From an uncultured Clostridia bacterium (GTDB taxonomy: Bacteria > Bacillota > Clostridia > Christensenellales > UBA3700): a DNA stretch of 64,000 nt. Every line of letters begins with the position of its first letter. Position 1 is the stretch's first letter. Positions 42,750 through 52,279 of the stretch are shown in pieces. The stretch is from contig CAMXSN010000003.1 of assembly GCA_947246685.1 (NCBI GenBank), forward strand, positions 1 through 64,000, given 5' to 3'. Made by a program: the position numbers and the translations under genes. Below the pieces are notes generated by a model. That model saw nothing but the letters and a program-made list of their open reading frames with translations, did no database searches and was not told the origin of the DNA.

Positions 42750-44828
42750 ATGGCTGATTTTTACGACGACAATGAATTGAATGAAACCGACTATACGAGT
42801 CTTGATGAAAACTCTTCTTCCGAAGACGTCGTCGCCCCTGTTTCGGAATCGTACGGCGAAATCTATACGGATATTCAGACTCAAGAATACGGCGAGGACG
42901 CATCCCCTGCCGACGAAGAAAATCTGACGGAAAACGATTCTGCGGAAGTTGCGCAGCAAGAAGAGGATAACCAGAATTACCCGACTTCTTTTGACAGCGA
43001 TCCCGACGAAGAGGAATTGACAAGCACCAAGCGAAAGATCAAATCCAACAAACCTATCGCAAAGAAAAAGAAGATTGCGGTTGCAATAATCTCCGCAGTG
43101 TGCGTAGTGGGACTGTTGTTGGGAATAATACTTCCGATAGTGTTTTTTCACGCGCCGAGAATATTTGTCAAAAATCCCGAGGATTTTACGGCAAGCAAGC
43201 AAGGCAGCATGGATAAGATATTCTACAGCCTCGATAAAAATATTGACTGCCCGAATCTGAATATAGAAGGCGATAACGTATACAGTATCGACTTAAACAA
43301 ACATACTCTCAAAGTTAACGATACCCTTAATATAAAAACTGCCAAAAAAGGCACTTTCTATATAGGCACTCGCAAATCCAAAAACGAGTATACCAACAAA
43401 AAGGCAAATCTCGTCGCCAAAACGATAAATATCGAGGCAGAAAATCTCGACGTCGTATTGGGAGCGGACGTTAAGTGCGAAAGTCTAGTAGTCAAAGCCA
43501 AATCGCTGACTATCGCAAACGCCGGCAACGGATCGTATGCAAGAATAGATATGAACCTCAGCGCAAATGCAGTGACGTTCAAAGGCAACGTGTCGGGTTC
43601 GGCAATAAGCTCGATTGAAATTTTCAACTGCCCCGACGTCAAAATTCGTTCTGGAAAAACCGTGGGCAACACGCTGAGCCTTAATTCTTCGCATATCACA
43701 ATGGATAAGGGATCCAACCTGTCGACGCTTAATCTCGACTCTTTAAGCACTGCGGCAATTTCCGGCAACATAACGGTTTCCGTAATCGGCGGCAAGCAAG
43801 TCGTGATGAAAGACGGACATTCCTGCAATACCTATCAAGATATTGCCACGCTTGTAATATTCCGCAACACCTCCACTTCTCACCTGATCAAAGGCTGCGA
43901 GAGCGTGATATACGTAGAAAAGCTTGCAAAGCCCAACGACATAATAATTGAGGAGCGCGACAATAAAGTTTATTGCAAATCCACTAGAGTAAAGTATGCA
44001 ACGGGATATAAATTCTTCGTCAACGACAAACCGATTGACACTGTCGTGCCGGCAGTTGAAGGAACCGATCCCGAACTCGATATCACAGAATACGTCAAGG
44101 CGGTAGGCAAATACACGATTGGCGTCTGCCCCGTTGGCAACTATACCGAAGGCGGCGACTTTACAAACGTCAAATCAACAACCATGTATATCGACGGAGA
44201 CGTTATATCCACGACGTATAATTGCGTGCTGACGTTGCAAGCTCCGACGGAACTCAAGATTAACGACGATAAAGTGCTTACCTTCCATAGCGTACTGCAC
44301 GCGCAAAGTTACAAAATCTTCGTAGACGGCAAAGAGATTAAGAGAAAAGATCCGGCGGCATTGAGCGAAGACCTAACGCAATATCTGGCGAAAGTCGGCA
44401 ATCACTCCGTCAAAGTTCAGGCAATTAACAACTCAAATTCAAATATCAAGGACTCTCCGGCAAGCTTGATCGCTTACTCCACTACAGAACGTCTGGACAG
44501 CGTAGATAAAGATCTGCTTAAAGCGTCGATAAACGACGAAAACACGGCTATAAGCGTCAGCTGGCAAGGCGTTGCAAACGGTTATGAATATATCGTATAT
44601 CTGAGCGTCGACGGCGGAGAAAAAATCGAAGTGGGCAGAACTTCGATACTCAACGAAACGGGCATTACCTATACTATAAACTTTGAAGATCTCAAAGATT
44701 TGGATTATGATCCCGATTCGTCGTATGAAGTTACTGTCGTCGCGGCAGCTCACGATTACTACAATCAATCGGGAGAAACTCAATGCCAAGTTCAACGCGT
44801 CGTCCATACTCCGGAAGAACTCAAATGA
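42750..44828 (+). CDS. Membrane-anchored surface protein with acidic cytoplasmic head
   Basis: 692 residues. The first 95 are strongly acidic (many Asp/Glu), followed by a basic KRKIKSNKPIAKKKK stop and one span (about 109-133), so the acidic head stays inside. The outer part starts with a repetitive beta segment (LNLSANAVTF-type strands, about 150-380) and ends in three fibronectin-III-like modules (about 385-690; for example LQAPTELKINDDKVLTFHSV). AAGGAG lies inside the end of apgM. I do not recognise a family. The FN3-like modules resemble those of the lipoprotein at 52280. A terminator follows. Confidence 0.75.
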   Translation: MADFYDDNELNETDYTSLDENSSSEDVVAPVSESYGEIYTDIQTQEYGEDASPADEENLTENDSAEVAQQEEDNQNYPTSFDSDPDEEELTSTKRKIKSNKPIAKKKKIAVAIISAVCVVGLLLGIILPIVFFHAPRIFVKNPEDFTASKQGSMDKIFYSLDKNIDCPNLNIEGDNVYSIDLNKHTLKVNDTLNIKTAKKGTFYIGTRKSKNEYTNKKANLVAKTINIEAENLDVVLGADVKCESLVVKAKSLTIANAGNGSYARIDMNLSANAVTFKGNVSGSAISSIEIFNCPDVKIRSGKTVGNTLSLNSSHITMDKGSNLSTLNLDSLSTAAISGNITVSVIGGKQVVMKDGHSCNTYQDIATLVIFRNTSTSHLIKGCESVIYVEKLAKPNDIIIEERDNKVYCKSTRVKYATGYKFFVNDKPIDTVVPAVEGTDPELDITEYVKAVGKYTIGVCPVGNYTEGGDFTNVKSTTMYIDGDVISTTYNCVLTLQAPTELKINDDKVLTFHSVLHAQSYKIFVDGKEIKRKDPAALSEDLTQYLAKVGNHSVKVQAINNSNSNIKDSPASLIAYSTTERLDSVDKDLLKASINDENTAISVSWQGVANGYEYIVYLSVDGGEKIEVGRTSILNETGITYTINFEDLKDLDYDPDSSYEVTVVAAAHDYYNQSGETQCQVQRVVHTPEELK

Positions 44829-44847
44829 CACTAAACAAAACAATAAG

Positions 44848-44874
44848 AAGTCGGGAAATTACCCGACTTTTTAT
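44848..44874 (+). terminator. Terminator after the membrane-anchored surface protein
   Basis: AAGTCGGG (44848-44855) pairs with CCCGACTT (44862-44869), followed by TTTATT. Confidence 0.8.
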
Positions 44875-44879
44875 TATCT

Positions 44880-44915
44880 GCAAGCCGATTGCCAACGCAT
44901 TGACAATCGGCTTGC
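44880..44915. other. Perfect 12-base inverted repeat
   Basis: GCAAGCCGATTG and CAATCGGCTTGC with a 12-base loop, just after a terminator and before the two-component genes. No U tract follows on the plus strand. Confidence 0.6.
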
Positions 44916-45020
44916 GCTTACGGATATCAAAAAACCTATATGCCGTATATTAATGTATATATTTTATTAAATATATTGAAAAATCACGTTATATATTGTA
45001 TATTAATAAAGGAGGTTGTT

Positions 45021-45704
45021 ATGAGATTATTATTGGTGGAAGATTCATTGAGTTTGTGCGAAGTGCTAAGCACAGTGCTTCAAAAAGAAAAATATGAGGT
45101 GCAGCTTGCGCACGACGGCGAAACCGGATTGGAACACGCCCTTTCGGACATTTACGATTTGATAATTCTCGACGTAATGATGCCGAAAATGAACGGATTC
45201 GAAGTATTGACGGAAATAAGAAAACACCGCATCGGCACACCCGTAATCATGCTCACCGCACTGTCTCAAGAATACAACAAAGTCAAAGGACTCGATTTGG
45301 GCGCCGACGACTATCTTCCCAAGCCTTTTTCCACTGCCGAACTTTTGGCAAGAATCAGAGCTTTGCTAAGGCGAAAAACCGACGCGTCGCCCGACAACAC
45401 CATATCGTACGGCAACGTATCGCTCAACATGTCGACGTTTCAGATCTACAACAAAGATACGCAAAAGAGCGTCAAGCTCTCTCAAAAAGAATTTGATATC
45501 ATCAGATATTTCTTTGAGCGTCCCAGACACGTCGCGGAAAAAGATCCGCTCATCAATAAGGTTTGGGGGTTGGACAACGATTTTGAATCAAACAGTCTCG
45601 AAGTATTTATCTCTTTTCTAAGAAAAAAATTAGCCTTTATCGAGGCAGACTTTGCCATAAGTTCCATTCGCGGCGTTGGATATCAGCTGAGCGCTAAGAA
45701 CTGA
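45021..45704 (+). CDS. OmpR/PhoB-family response regulator
   Basis: 227 residues. The receiver domain has phospho-acceptor D51 (LIILDVMMPKMNGF), the acidic pair E7/D8, T79 and K101 (LPKPF). The C-terminal winged helix (about 130-225) has KLSQKEFDIIRYFFERP and FISFLRKKL...IRGVGYQL. AAAGGAGG precedes ATG 45021; the longer frame upstream has no support. The kinase gene follows after one base. Targets are unknown. Confidence 0.93.
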   Translation: MRLLLVEDSLSLCEVLSTVLQKEKYEVQLAHDGETGLEHALSDIYDLIILDVMMPKMNGFEVLTEIRKHRIGTPVIMLTALSQEYNKVKGLDLGADDYLPKPFSTAELLARIRALLRRKTDASPDNTISYGNVSLNMSTFQIYNKDTQKSVKLSQKEFDIIRYFFERPRHVAEKDPLINKVWGLDNDFESNSLEVFISFLRKKLAFIEADFAISSIRGVGYQLSAKN

Positions 45705-45705
45705 T

Positions 45706-46941
45706 ATGGACGATAAAGTTTTTCGACAGCTTCAACGCAAATTTTTCTATGCCCCACTGATAGTTGGTTGGATATTGGTTATTCTCGCCTGCTCTTTGGT
45801 TTTTGTATTTTTGAGATACAGCATTATGGCGCAGGTGGAAAAAAGCCTGCTCAACGCCAGTGTCGGGCCTTATTTTCAAAGCGACAACCTTATTTACGTA
45901 TTTGACCGCGACGGCAAAATCTCCACTCTGCAAATGGAAAATTCTTATTCGGACGCGGAAATCGAAGACGTCGTTGACAATCTGCTAAAACCTCGACAGG
46001 AAAATAAATTCAAGACCCAGTCGGGCAAACGCTATATGTATCGCAAAATCACGGAAAAAACTCCGTTTGACGCCGACTTTTCTACAAAATACGTCGTAAT
46101 AGAATTTACAGGTTCGTTCAAAACTATACTCTCGTTGGGCATTTTGCTGTTTGTCATCGCATTTGTAGGCATGCTGACAATATTCCTGTTCTATTATTTC
46201 TTTTCTAAAAAAGCCATTCAACCTGTCAAGCAGTCGTTTGTTCGCCAGCAAGAACTTATTGCCAACGCTTCTCACGAACTTAAAACTCCCCTCACGATCG
46301 TGCGGACTAATCTGGAGTTGGTAGAGAGCGCGCCCGAGTCGACAGTCGCCGACAATAAAAAATGGCTCGAATCGGCAGATTATCAAATCAAACGTATGCA
46401 CAGCCTGATAATAGATATGCTTGAATTGACAAAATTCGAATCCATGCGCAGTCAAGCCGTCAAAGAAAAGCTGTGCGTCAATGACGTTGTCGAAGGTATG
46501 CTGCTGTCTTTTGAAGCTACCTGCTATGAAAAATCCATCCAACTCAATTTCATTTCCGAACAGGATTTATATATACTTGCCGACAAAGCGCAGATTGAGA
46601 AACTAGCGGGAATTCTTATTGACAACGCAATAAAATATACGCCCGAACACGGAGAGATCAACGTGCGCATTCAAAAACAACGTCGCTATGCAGTGATGAG
46701 ATTCAGCAACACTGGCGAAGGCATATCTCAGGAAAATATAGAAAATATCTTTGACAGATTCTTTAAGGTCGACGCCTCGCATAAAGAGACCTCAAATTCT
46801 TTCGGACTGGGATTGAGCATTGCAAAATCAATCGTCAATTCTATGAAAGGAAATATCCGCTGCGAAAGCGAAATCGGTAAATACACCGAATTTATCGTCG
46901 AACTGCCTTTGCATACAATTACGGACACAACCGTTCAATAA
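45706..46941 (+). CDS. Sensor histidine kinase
   Basis: 411 residues. Spans at about 16-38 and 141-166 enclose an extracytoplasmic domain of about 100 residues. The H box is ANASHELKTPLT with H190, the N box LAGILIDNAIKYTPE, the F/G boxes IFDRFFK and SFGLGLSIAKSIV. It should phosphorylate the adjacent regulator. No HAMP or PAS domain is evident between the second span and the H box. The signal cannot be inferred. Confidence 0.93.
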   Translation: MDDKVFRQLQRKFFYAPLIVGWILVILACSLVFVFLRYSIMAQVEKSLLNASVGPYFQSDNLIYVFDRDGKISTLQMENSYSDAEIEDVVDNLLKPRQENKFKTQSGKRYMYRKITEKTPFDADFSTKYVVIEFTGSFKTILSLGILLFVIAFVGMLTIFLFYYFFSKKAIQPVKQSFVRQQELIANASHELKTPLTIVRTNLELVESAPESTVADNKKWLESADYQIKRMHSLIIDMLELTKFESMRSQAVKEKLCVNDVVEGMLLSFEATCYEKSIQLNFISEQDLYILADKAQIEKLAGILIDNAIKYTPEHGEINVRIQKQRRYAVMRFSNTGEGISQENIENIFDRFFKVDASHKETSNSFGLGLSIAKSIVNSMKGNIRCESEIGKYTEFIVELPLHTITDTTVQ

Positions 46942-47174
46942 AGATTATGTTTTTTACCAAAACAATCGCAGACTATATTTATTTCTATGCAACAAATGTC
47001 CTAGCAGTTCTGCACGGCATTTTGAACTTTTGTTAAAATAGAGCCATTTTTACGTTTTTATAAGTTGTCGGCAAAGGCACTTTTTAGTAAATCCGTTCTA
47101 ATAAATTTTAGAAATTTTATTAGAACAACTTACCAAGTAGTCGCGCCAACTCATAAAATGGCATAAAACCATAT
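46942..47174. other. Intergenic with an AT-rich inverted repeat
   Basis: GTTCTAATAAA (47095-47105) and TTTATTAGAAC (47116-47126) form an eleven-pair palindrome. No gene is seen in the rest. Confidence 0.45.
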
Positions 47175-47209
47175 AAAAAACGGTCAAAATCAACCGATTT
47201 GACCGTTTT
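47175..47209 (-). terminator. Terminator of tRNA-Arg(ACG)
   Basis: Minus strand ACGGTCAAA, loop, TTTGACCGT, followed by TTTTTTAT, immediately after the tRNA 3' end. Confidence 0.8.
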
Positions 47210-47286
47210 TGGTGCACCCAAAGAGACTCGAACTCCCAACCTTTCGGTCCGTAGCCGAACGCTCTATCCAATTGAGCTATGAGTGC
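47210..47286 (-). tRNA. tRNA-Arg(ACG)
   Basis: Acceptor GCACTCA/TGGGTGC, D arm AGCTCAATTGGATAGAGC, anticodon stem TTCGG/CCGAA with loop CTACGGA, T arm GGGAGTTCGAGTCTC, encoded CCA. Coordinates include one base between the acceptor pairing and the usual ends as read. Confidence 0.93.
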
Positions 47287-47306
47287 CTATAAAAGCTACA
47301 ATTGAT

Positions 47307-47335
47307 ATTATAGTTAATTTGACAGGCTTTGTCAA
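47307..47335 (-). promoter_or_regulatory. Consensus promoter of tRNA-Arg(ACG)
   Basis: Perfect TTGACA (47330-47335), 17-base spacer and perfect TATAAT (47307-47312) on the minus strand. Confidence 0.8.
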
Positions 47336-47403
47336 TCAATATCGACTTAGCTTATACAAAAAACTTAAGTATAATTTTGCTCATCAAAAACCGATTCATA
47401 AGA

Positions 47404-48781
47404 TTAACAAATCTTAGATGCCGATCGTTGCGGATCAGGCTCGAGTTTGCCGTATCCGTAACGCTTGCGTTGTGTCGAAAATAATATAGCGGATATAATT
47501 GCAGTAAATAATTCTGCAATTATAACTGCCGACCAAATTCCGTCAAGTCCGAATATCAGCGGCAATAACAACACTGCACCGCCTCTAAATATCAGCGATC
47601 GCATAAGTGATATAAAAGCCGACAACAACCCGTTGCAAACGGCTGTAAAAAATGCCGAGCACCATATGTTGATACCGCAGAAAAGATAGCATACGGCAAA
47701 AATCCTGAATCCGCGCAACGTCATTTGCATCAATTCTTTGTCATAACCCACAAACGCCCAAGACAGAGGATAACTTAAAGCTTCCGCAAGAACCGCCGCC
47801 GCAAGAGACCCAACCGCTATCGCAACAGTGCTCTTTCTAAATACGCTTTTCAATTCGCCGTAATTTCCTGCGCCGTAGTTATAACTTATCACCGGAGCAA
47901 TCCCCATAGTAAATCCGAAGAACACCGCCAGAAACACAAAATCCGTATACATCATAGCTGAATATGCGGCGATTCCCTTTTCTCCGACAAGTTTGACGAG
48001 CTGCACGTTGTAGAGTATTCCTACAAAAGAAGCCGATACGTTTGACATAAATTCCGACGCGCCGTTGTAACATGCGCCGAAAAACTGTTTGGGATAAAAT
48101 CCGCTTGCCGTTATTTTGATTGCGCTCTTTTTCGAAAATAAGAAATACAGCAATGCGCCGCCTCCCCCTATCGCAAAACCTATTACAGTAGCAAGTCCTG
48201 CGCCGAATATACCTAACTTGGCGAATCTGATAAAAATATAATCCAACGCCATGTTGGCAATGCCTGCGCCAACGGAAAACACCAATCCCAATTGAGGCTT
48301 TTCCGCAACTGCGAAAAAACATTGAAACATACACTGCAACATAAACAGCATACTGCCGCCAACCATGATATACCCATACGACATACAGTCGTCGATTATG
48401 AGTTCCGTACCCCCCCATCAGCGTGAGTATTTTGCGCAAAAACACAAGACATAACGTAGATAATATTATACCGAGAAGAACAACTGCGGCGACGATCATC
48501 GAAAAATACTTGTATGCAAGTTTTTTATTACCTTCTCCCAGCGTCTTAGACACTATTGCGCTGCCGCCCGATCCAAGCATAAGTCCAAACGCGCCGATTA
48601 TCATGACAAGCGGCATGACGACGTTGACGGCCGACAACGCCATATCTCCTAAAAGATTAGATACAAACAGTCCGTCGACAACACTGTAAATAGACATCAC
48701 CACCATCATTATTACTGACGGCAAAGTAAATCTGAATATTTTTTTATAAGTGAATTTATCCGACAATTGAATTTTTTGCAT
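47404..48781 (-). pseudogene. MATE-family efflux transporter, frameshifted at a G7 tract
   Basis: The N-terminal frame (from 48781) reads KIFRFTLPSVIMMVVMSIYSVVDGLFVSNLLG and GSGGSAIVSKTLGEGN, typical of MATE drug/sodium antiporters. It leaves frame at LTLMGG. A second frame resumes with DDCMSYGYIMVGGSMLFML and continues to 47404 with the second half (PVISYNYGAG). The break is a run of seven G (C48410-C48416 on the plus strand); six would give LMGGTELIIDDCMSYGYIM and an intact protein of about 458 residues. It may be a sequencing error or a slippable on/off tract. The substrate is unknown. Confidence 0.88.
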
Positions 48782-48865
48782 AGCCGACTCCGAAAGTCCG
48801 ATTAAGGACTTGTCGGATTATACTATATATAAAAATTTTTGTCAACGTATATCTTAGATAATTGC

Positions 48866-48892
48866 AAAACGGAGCTTTTCCGCTCCGTCTTG
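48866..48892 (-). terminator. Terminator of the GH29 gene
   Basis: Minus strand ACGGAGC (48882-48888), loop, GCTCCGT (48869-48875), then TTTG. Confidence 0.7.
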
Positions 48893-48896
48893 AATC

Positions 48897-50447
48897 TTAT
48901 TCGCTGTAATTTTTATTTTCTTTATCGATAAACACCTTATAGTTAACCCTATGTATCCACTGTTTGAATCTGTAAAGCGCAGGTTTTTTGAGTACGTATC
49001 CGTTATCCTCATATACTCCTATAAATTCAATATAAGGTTTTTTACGAACTTTGCTGAGAACTATTTCCAACTTTTGCGTCTTGACAGGTTTGAATAGAGC
49101 TATCCTTCCGTATCCTACTGTCGTGCCGTCATATACCTTTTTCCGAGCGCCGTTTACGTAAGCAAAGATTTGGAAACTCTCTATCCTTTGAGAATACGCT
49201 ACGTTCTCTATTATTTTCACTCTGTTGATTTTTCTCTCTTCGTCGAGACATATCTGAAACGAATACTGATCCGACTCTCTTTCGGGAGTATAGAATCCTA
49301 GGGGATTGCAGTCGGACACGTCGATCGAATCGTCAAATATATTTTCGATTTCGCAGCCAATTTCTGACACGGGCGCCGCAATTTCGGATATTTTAACCTG
49401 CTGAGAACCGCTTTGAGATATGTGCTCGCCAAACTTTTTGAGCGTTTCGACGTCTTTTTCGTGGATCAAACCTCTTTTGTCAGGCGGTACGTTGAGAAGC
49501 AAAATCGAATTGCCGCCAACTGAATTATAATATATCCTCAAAAGATTTTTGAGACTTCTCACCATTCTGTCCTGTGACTTGTGATAAAACCATCCCGGGC
49601 GGATAGACACGTCTACCTCTGCGGGATACCATACAAAATCTTCAAAATTGCTCAAAAACTCTCTGCTGCCTAAATCGGACGCGACAACGTCCGCGCCTTT
49701 TTTTGCAAATTTACCGTCGTCTGCCTGCTGAGAGTTGGATTCTATGGTCTGCAAATCAAATGCAAATCTCGGCACGACGTTCCACTCGCTCTCTCTGGCG
49801 TAACCGCCCTCGTTGCCGACCCACCTGACGTCGGGACCGCAATTGGAAATGCACGCGTCGGGCGCAAGAGTTCGAATCAATTCAAAATACCTCTTGAAAT
49901 CATAATTCTGCTTGGATTTACCGTCTGCATATGCTCCGCACGCGCCGTCCAACCACACGCAGAAAATATCTCCGTAACCCGTCAGCAATTCTTCAAGCTG
50001 AGCGCAATAGAGATCGTCGTATGCGTCTGTGCCGTATGCGGGATTATTTCTGTCCCAAGGCGATAAATAAATTCCGAATTTGATACCGTATTTGCGGCAA
50101 CTGTCCGATACTTCCTTTACCACGTCGCCCCTACCGCCTTTATACGGAGAGGAAGCTACGCTGTAATCGGTGGTCTTGGTTTGCCACAGACAGAATCCGT
50201 CGTGATGCTTGCAAGTGAGAATAACTCCGCTTGCCCCAGCGTCTTTAACTGTTCTTATCCACTGATCGGTATCTTGATTTGTCGGATTAAATAGACTGGG
50301 CGACGCCTTGCCGTCTCCCCATTCTTTCCCCGTAAAAGTATTAAGTCCGTAATGAATAAAAACGTTGAAATTCTGTCTCTGAATCCTTTTCTGTCTCAGT
50401 GACGGCGTAATAGATAAATACTTTTCAATCCTCTCTAATTCGGTCAT
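48897..50447 (-). CDS. Alpha-L-fucosidase, GH29 family
   Basis: 516 residues without a signal peptide, so cytoplasmic. The catalytic TIM barrel carries FNVFIHYGLNTFTGKEW, CKHHDGFCLW and the nucleophile D167 in VWLDGACG. The C-terminal 130 residues are a discoidin-like beta domain. GH29 enzymes release L-fucose from glycans; the missing signal suggests the cell imports fucosylated oligosaccharides. The ribosome site before the ATG (GGGGAAGAT) is acceptable. No transporter gene adjoins it; the neighbouring MATE gene has its own start. Confidence 0.92.
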   Translation of the reverse strand: MTELERIEKYLSITPSLRQKRIQRQNFNVFIHYGLNTFTGKEWGDGKASPSLFNPTNQDTDQWIRTVKDAGASGVILTCKHHDGFCLWQTKTTDYSVASSPYKGGRGDVVKEVSDSCRKYGIKFGIYLSPWDRNNPAYGTDAYDDLYCAQLEELLTGYGDIFCVWLDGACGAYADGKSKQNYDFKRYFELIRTLAPDACISNCGPDVRWVGNEGGYARESEWNVVPRFAFDLQTIESNSQQADDGKFAKKGADVVASDLGSREFLSNFEDFVWYPAEVDVSIRPGWFYHKSQDRMVRSLKNLLRIYYNSVGGNSILLLNVPPDKRGLIHEKDVETLKKFGEHISQSGSQQVKISEIAAPVSEIGCEIENIFDDSIDVSDCNPLGFYTPERESDQYSFQICLDEERKINRVKIIENVAYSQRIESFQIFAYVNGARKKVYDGTTVGYGRIALFKPVKTQKLEIVLSKVRKKPYIEFIGVYEDNGYVLKKPALYRFKQWIHRVNYKVFIDKENKNYSE

Positions 50448-50775
50448 ACATCTTCCCCTTTATCAAATTGATTATCAAACTGACGCTAAATCGCATATAT
50501 AATATACTATACGAAAATGTTACTGTTGTCAAGACCCCTATACATTAGCGGCGAGACTAATAGTAAACTCGGAGAAACTTTATATATGGAATTTTATGTA
50601 AAATGCGATTATTTAGGCTCTTTTTCTTTACTTTTCGACAAATAAATGATAGTATTTGTAGGCAGAGCCCGTATCTGCGAATTATAAGGCGCGGCACAGC
50701 GCGATTTAGTAAACATTCGTTGCCCAAAAAGGCATACATTTTTTAGATATAAAATATATAAAGGGAGCAAAGGTA
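50448..50775. other. Intergenic between divergent genes, no gene seen
   Basis: Holds the leftward GH29 promoter (TATAAT-like near 50500) and the rightward YitT-like promoter region. Nothing else is recognised. Confidence 0.4.
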
Positions 50776-51969
50776 ATGCGAGCAACGCTTAAAAAAATCC
50801 ATCCGATAAATTTCGTGTTTTTAACGGTAGCCGGTATCGTCAACGCCTGCGCGGTAACTCTGTTTTTGCAGGCCGCCAATCTTTACGACGGCGGTTTTTC
50901 CGGTACTTCTATGTTGCTTGCAAGAATCACTCCCCTCAATATAAGTATTTTCCTGCTCGTGCTCAACTTCCCGTTGTTTTTGCTGGGATACAAAAAACTT
51001 GGATTGAATTTTATACTGTATTCGCTTTACGCCATCGCGGTTTTTTCTTTGTTTTCGTTTTTATTTGAATCGGCGTTCGGAATAGACTTTTCCAACGGCT
51101 CTCCGATAACAGGCAAAGATATGTTGCTCTCGGCAATATTCGGCGGCATAATTTCAGGTATCGGCAGCGGTCTGACGATAAGATTCGGCGGCGCGATCGA
51201 CGGAGTAGAAGTTCTCGCCGTTATTTTCGCAAAGAAGATAGGAATGACCGTCGGCACGTTCGTAATGAGTTTTAATATCATCCTCTACATAATTGCAGGC
51301 GCGATCACAAAAAGCTGGGAGGCTCCTCTGTATTCCGTAATCGCATACGCAGTAGGACTTAAATCCGTAGACTTCATTATTGAAGGTTTCGACAAATCAA
51401 AGTCCGCTTACATAATATCCAATCATCCCGAAAAGATAGCCGATACCATAGTCGAAATTTTTGAGCGCGGCGTAACGATAATCAACGCCGAAGGCTATTA
51501 CTCCAAAAAGCCCAAAAAAATCATTTATTGTGTTGTCAACAGATTTGAAGTTAACAAGATGAAATCTATCGTTACGACAATAGATCCCAACGCGTTCGTG
51601 GCAATAACCGACGTAAGCGATTCTATGGGAAGCAGTCTTAAATTCCGTCGAAGAAAGAAAAAGAAACTCGCAGTTCAACCTATAGTAACGGAGCGCGAAT
51701 TAAACACTTTGCCTGAAGAAACGTTAGCGGAACTCAATTCTACCGTCAAAGCTCATGAAGAACAGGTTTTAAACGCAAGCGTTCTCAACGAATTGACAAC
51801 GCCGTCCTCTGTAGAAACGGAAAACCTATTGAAATCGGAATGCGACCAACAGCAAGCCAAGCCTTCGACAGCCGAAACCGAAGATGAAATAAAAGATCTT
51901 CAACTTGAAGAGATTTCAGCGGCTCAAAGCGAAGAACCGGCAGAAGAATCACAAGAAGAAAAAGAATAA
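50776..51969 (+). CDS. YitT-family membrane protein (DUF161 + DUF2179) with acidic tail
   Basis: 397 residues. The N-terminal part (about 15-205) has five to six spans with LYDGGFSGTSMLL and GSGLTIRFGGAIDGVEVLAV, as in YitT/YebE proteins. The DUF2179 domain (about 210-290, ERGVTIINAEGYYSKKPKKIIYCVVNRFEVNKMKSIV) follows. Most family members stop there at about 285-295 residues; this one adds about 100 charged residues rich in Glu, Gln and Ser. The function of the family is not settled. AGGTA lies just before the ATG. Confidence 0.88.
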   Translation: MRATLKKIHPINFVFLTVAGIVNACAVTLFLQAANLYDGGFSGTSMLLARITPLNISIFLLVLNFPLFLLGYKKLGLNFILYSLYAIAVFSLFSFLFESAFGIDFSNGSPITGKDMLLSAIFGGIISGIGSGLTIRFGGAIDGVEVLAVIFAKKIGMTVGTFVMSFNIILYIIAGAITKSWEAPLYSVIAYAVGLKSVDFIIEGFDKSKSAYIISNHPEKIADTIVEIFERGVTIINAEGYYSKKPKKIIYCVVNRFEVNKMKSIVTTIDPNAFVAITDVSDSMGSSLKFRRRKKKKLAVQPIVTERELNTLPEETLAELNSTVKAHEEQVLNASVLNELTTPSSVETENLLKSECDQQQAKPSTAETEDEIKDLQLEEISAAQSEEPAEESQEEKE

Positions 51970-51990
51970 TCGTTTGTCGACACAAATATT

Positions 51991-52018
51991 TACGGATTGC
52001 TTGGCGATCCGTATTTTT
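51991..52018 (+). terminator. Terminator of the YitT-like gene
   Basis: TACGGAT (51991-51997) pairs with ATCCGTA (52007-52013), followed by TTTTTAT. Confidence 0.65.
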
Positions 52019-52229
52019 ATTTATTCGCATTTTTTCTTACAACAACATCCGACCTGATATTCTCTTCTCTGCGACAACGCCGAATATACATCAATTATCC
52101 CGAAAACTTGGAATTGCTCAAGCCGAAACAACGCAGCATAGCCTCTTAGATCGACAATTACGCTGATATTAACGCGCTTTCTTAATTCCCTATTGATACT
52201 AAACCGATCGATTGCTCTAATATACGAAA
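52019..52229. other. Intergenic, nothing recognised
   Basis: Between convergent genes; no reading frame or fold stands out. Confidence 0.4.
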
Positions 52230-52253
52230 GACAGCGAAGAAATCCTCGCTGTC
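52226..52253 (-). terminator. Terminator of the repeat lipoprotein gene
   Basis: Minus strand GACAGCGA, loop, TCGCTGTC, then TTTC. Confidence 0.6.
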
Positions 52254-52279
52254 CTGATGATATTTTGATTTTAGTGCTC

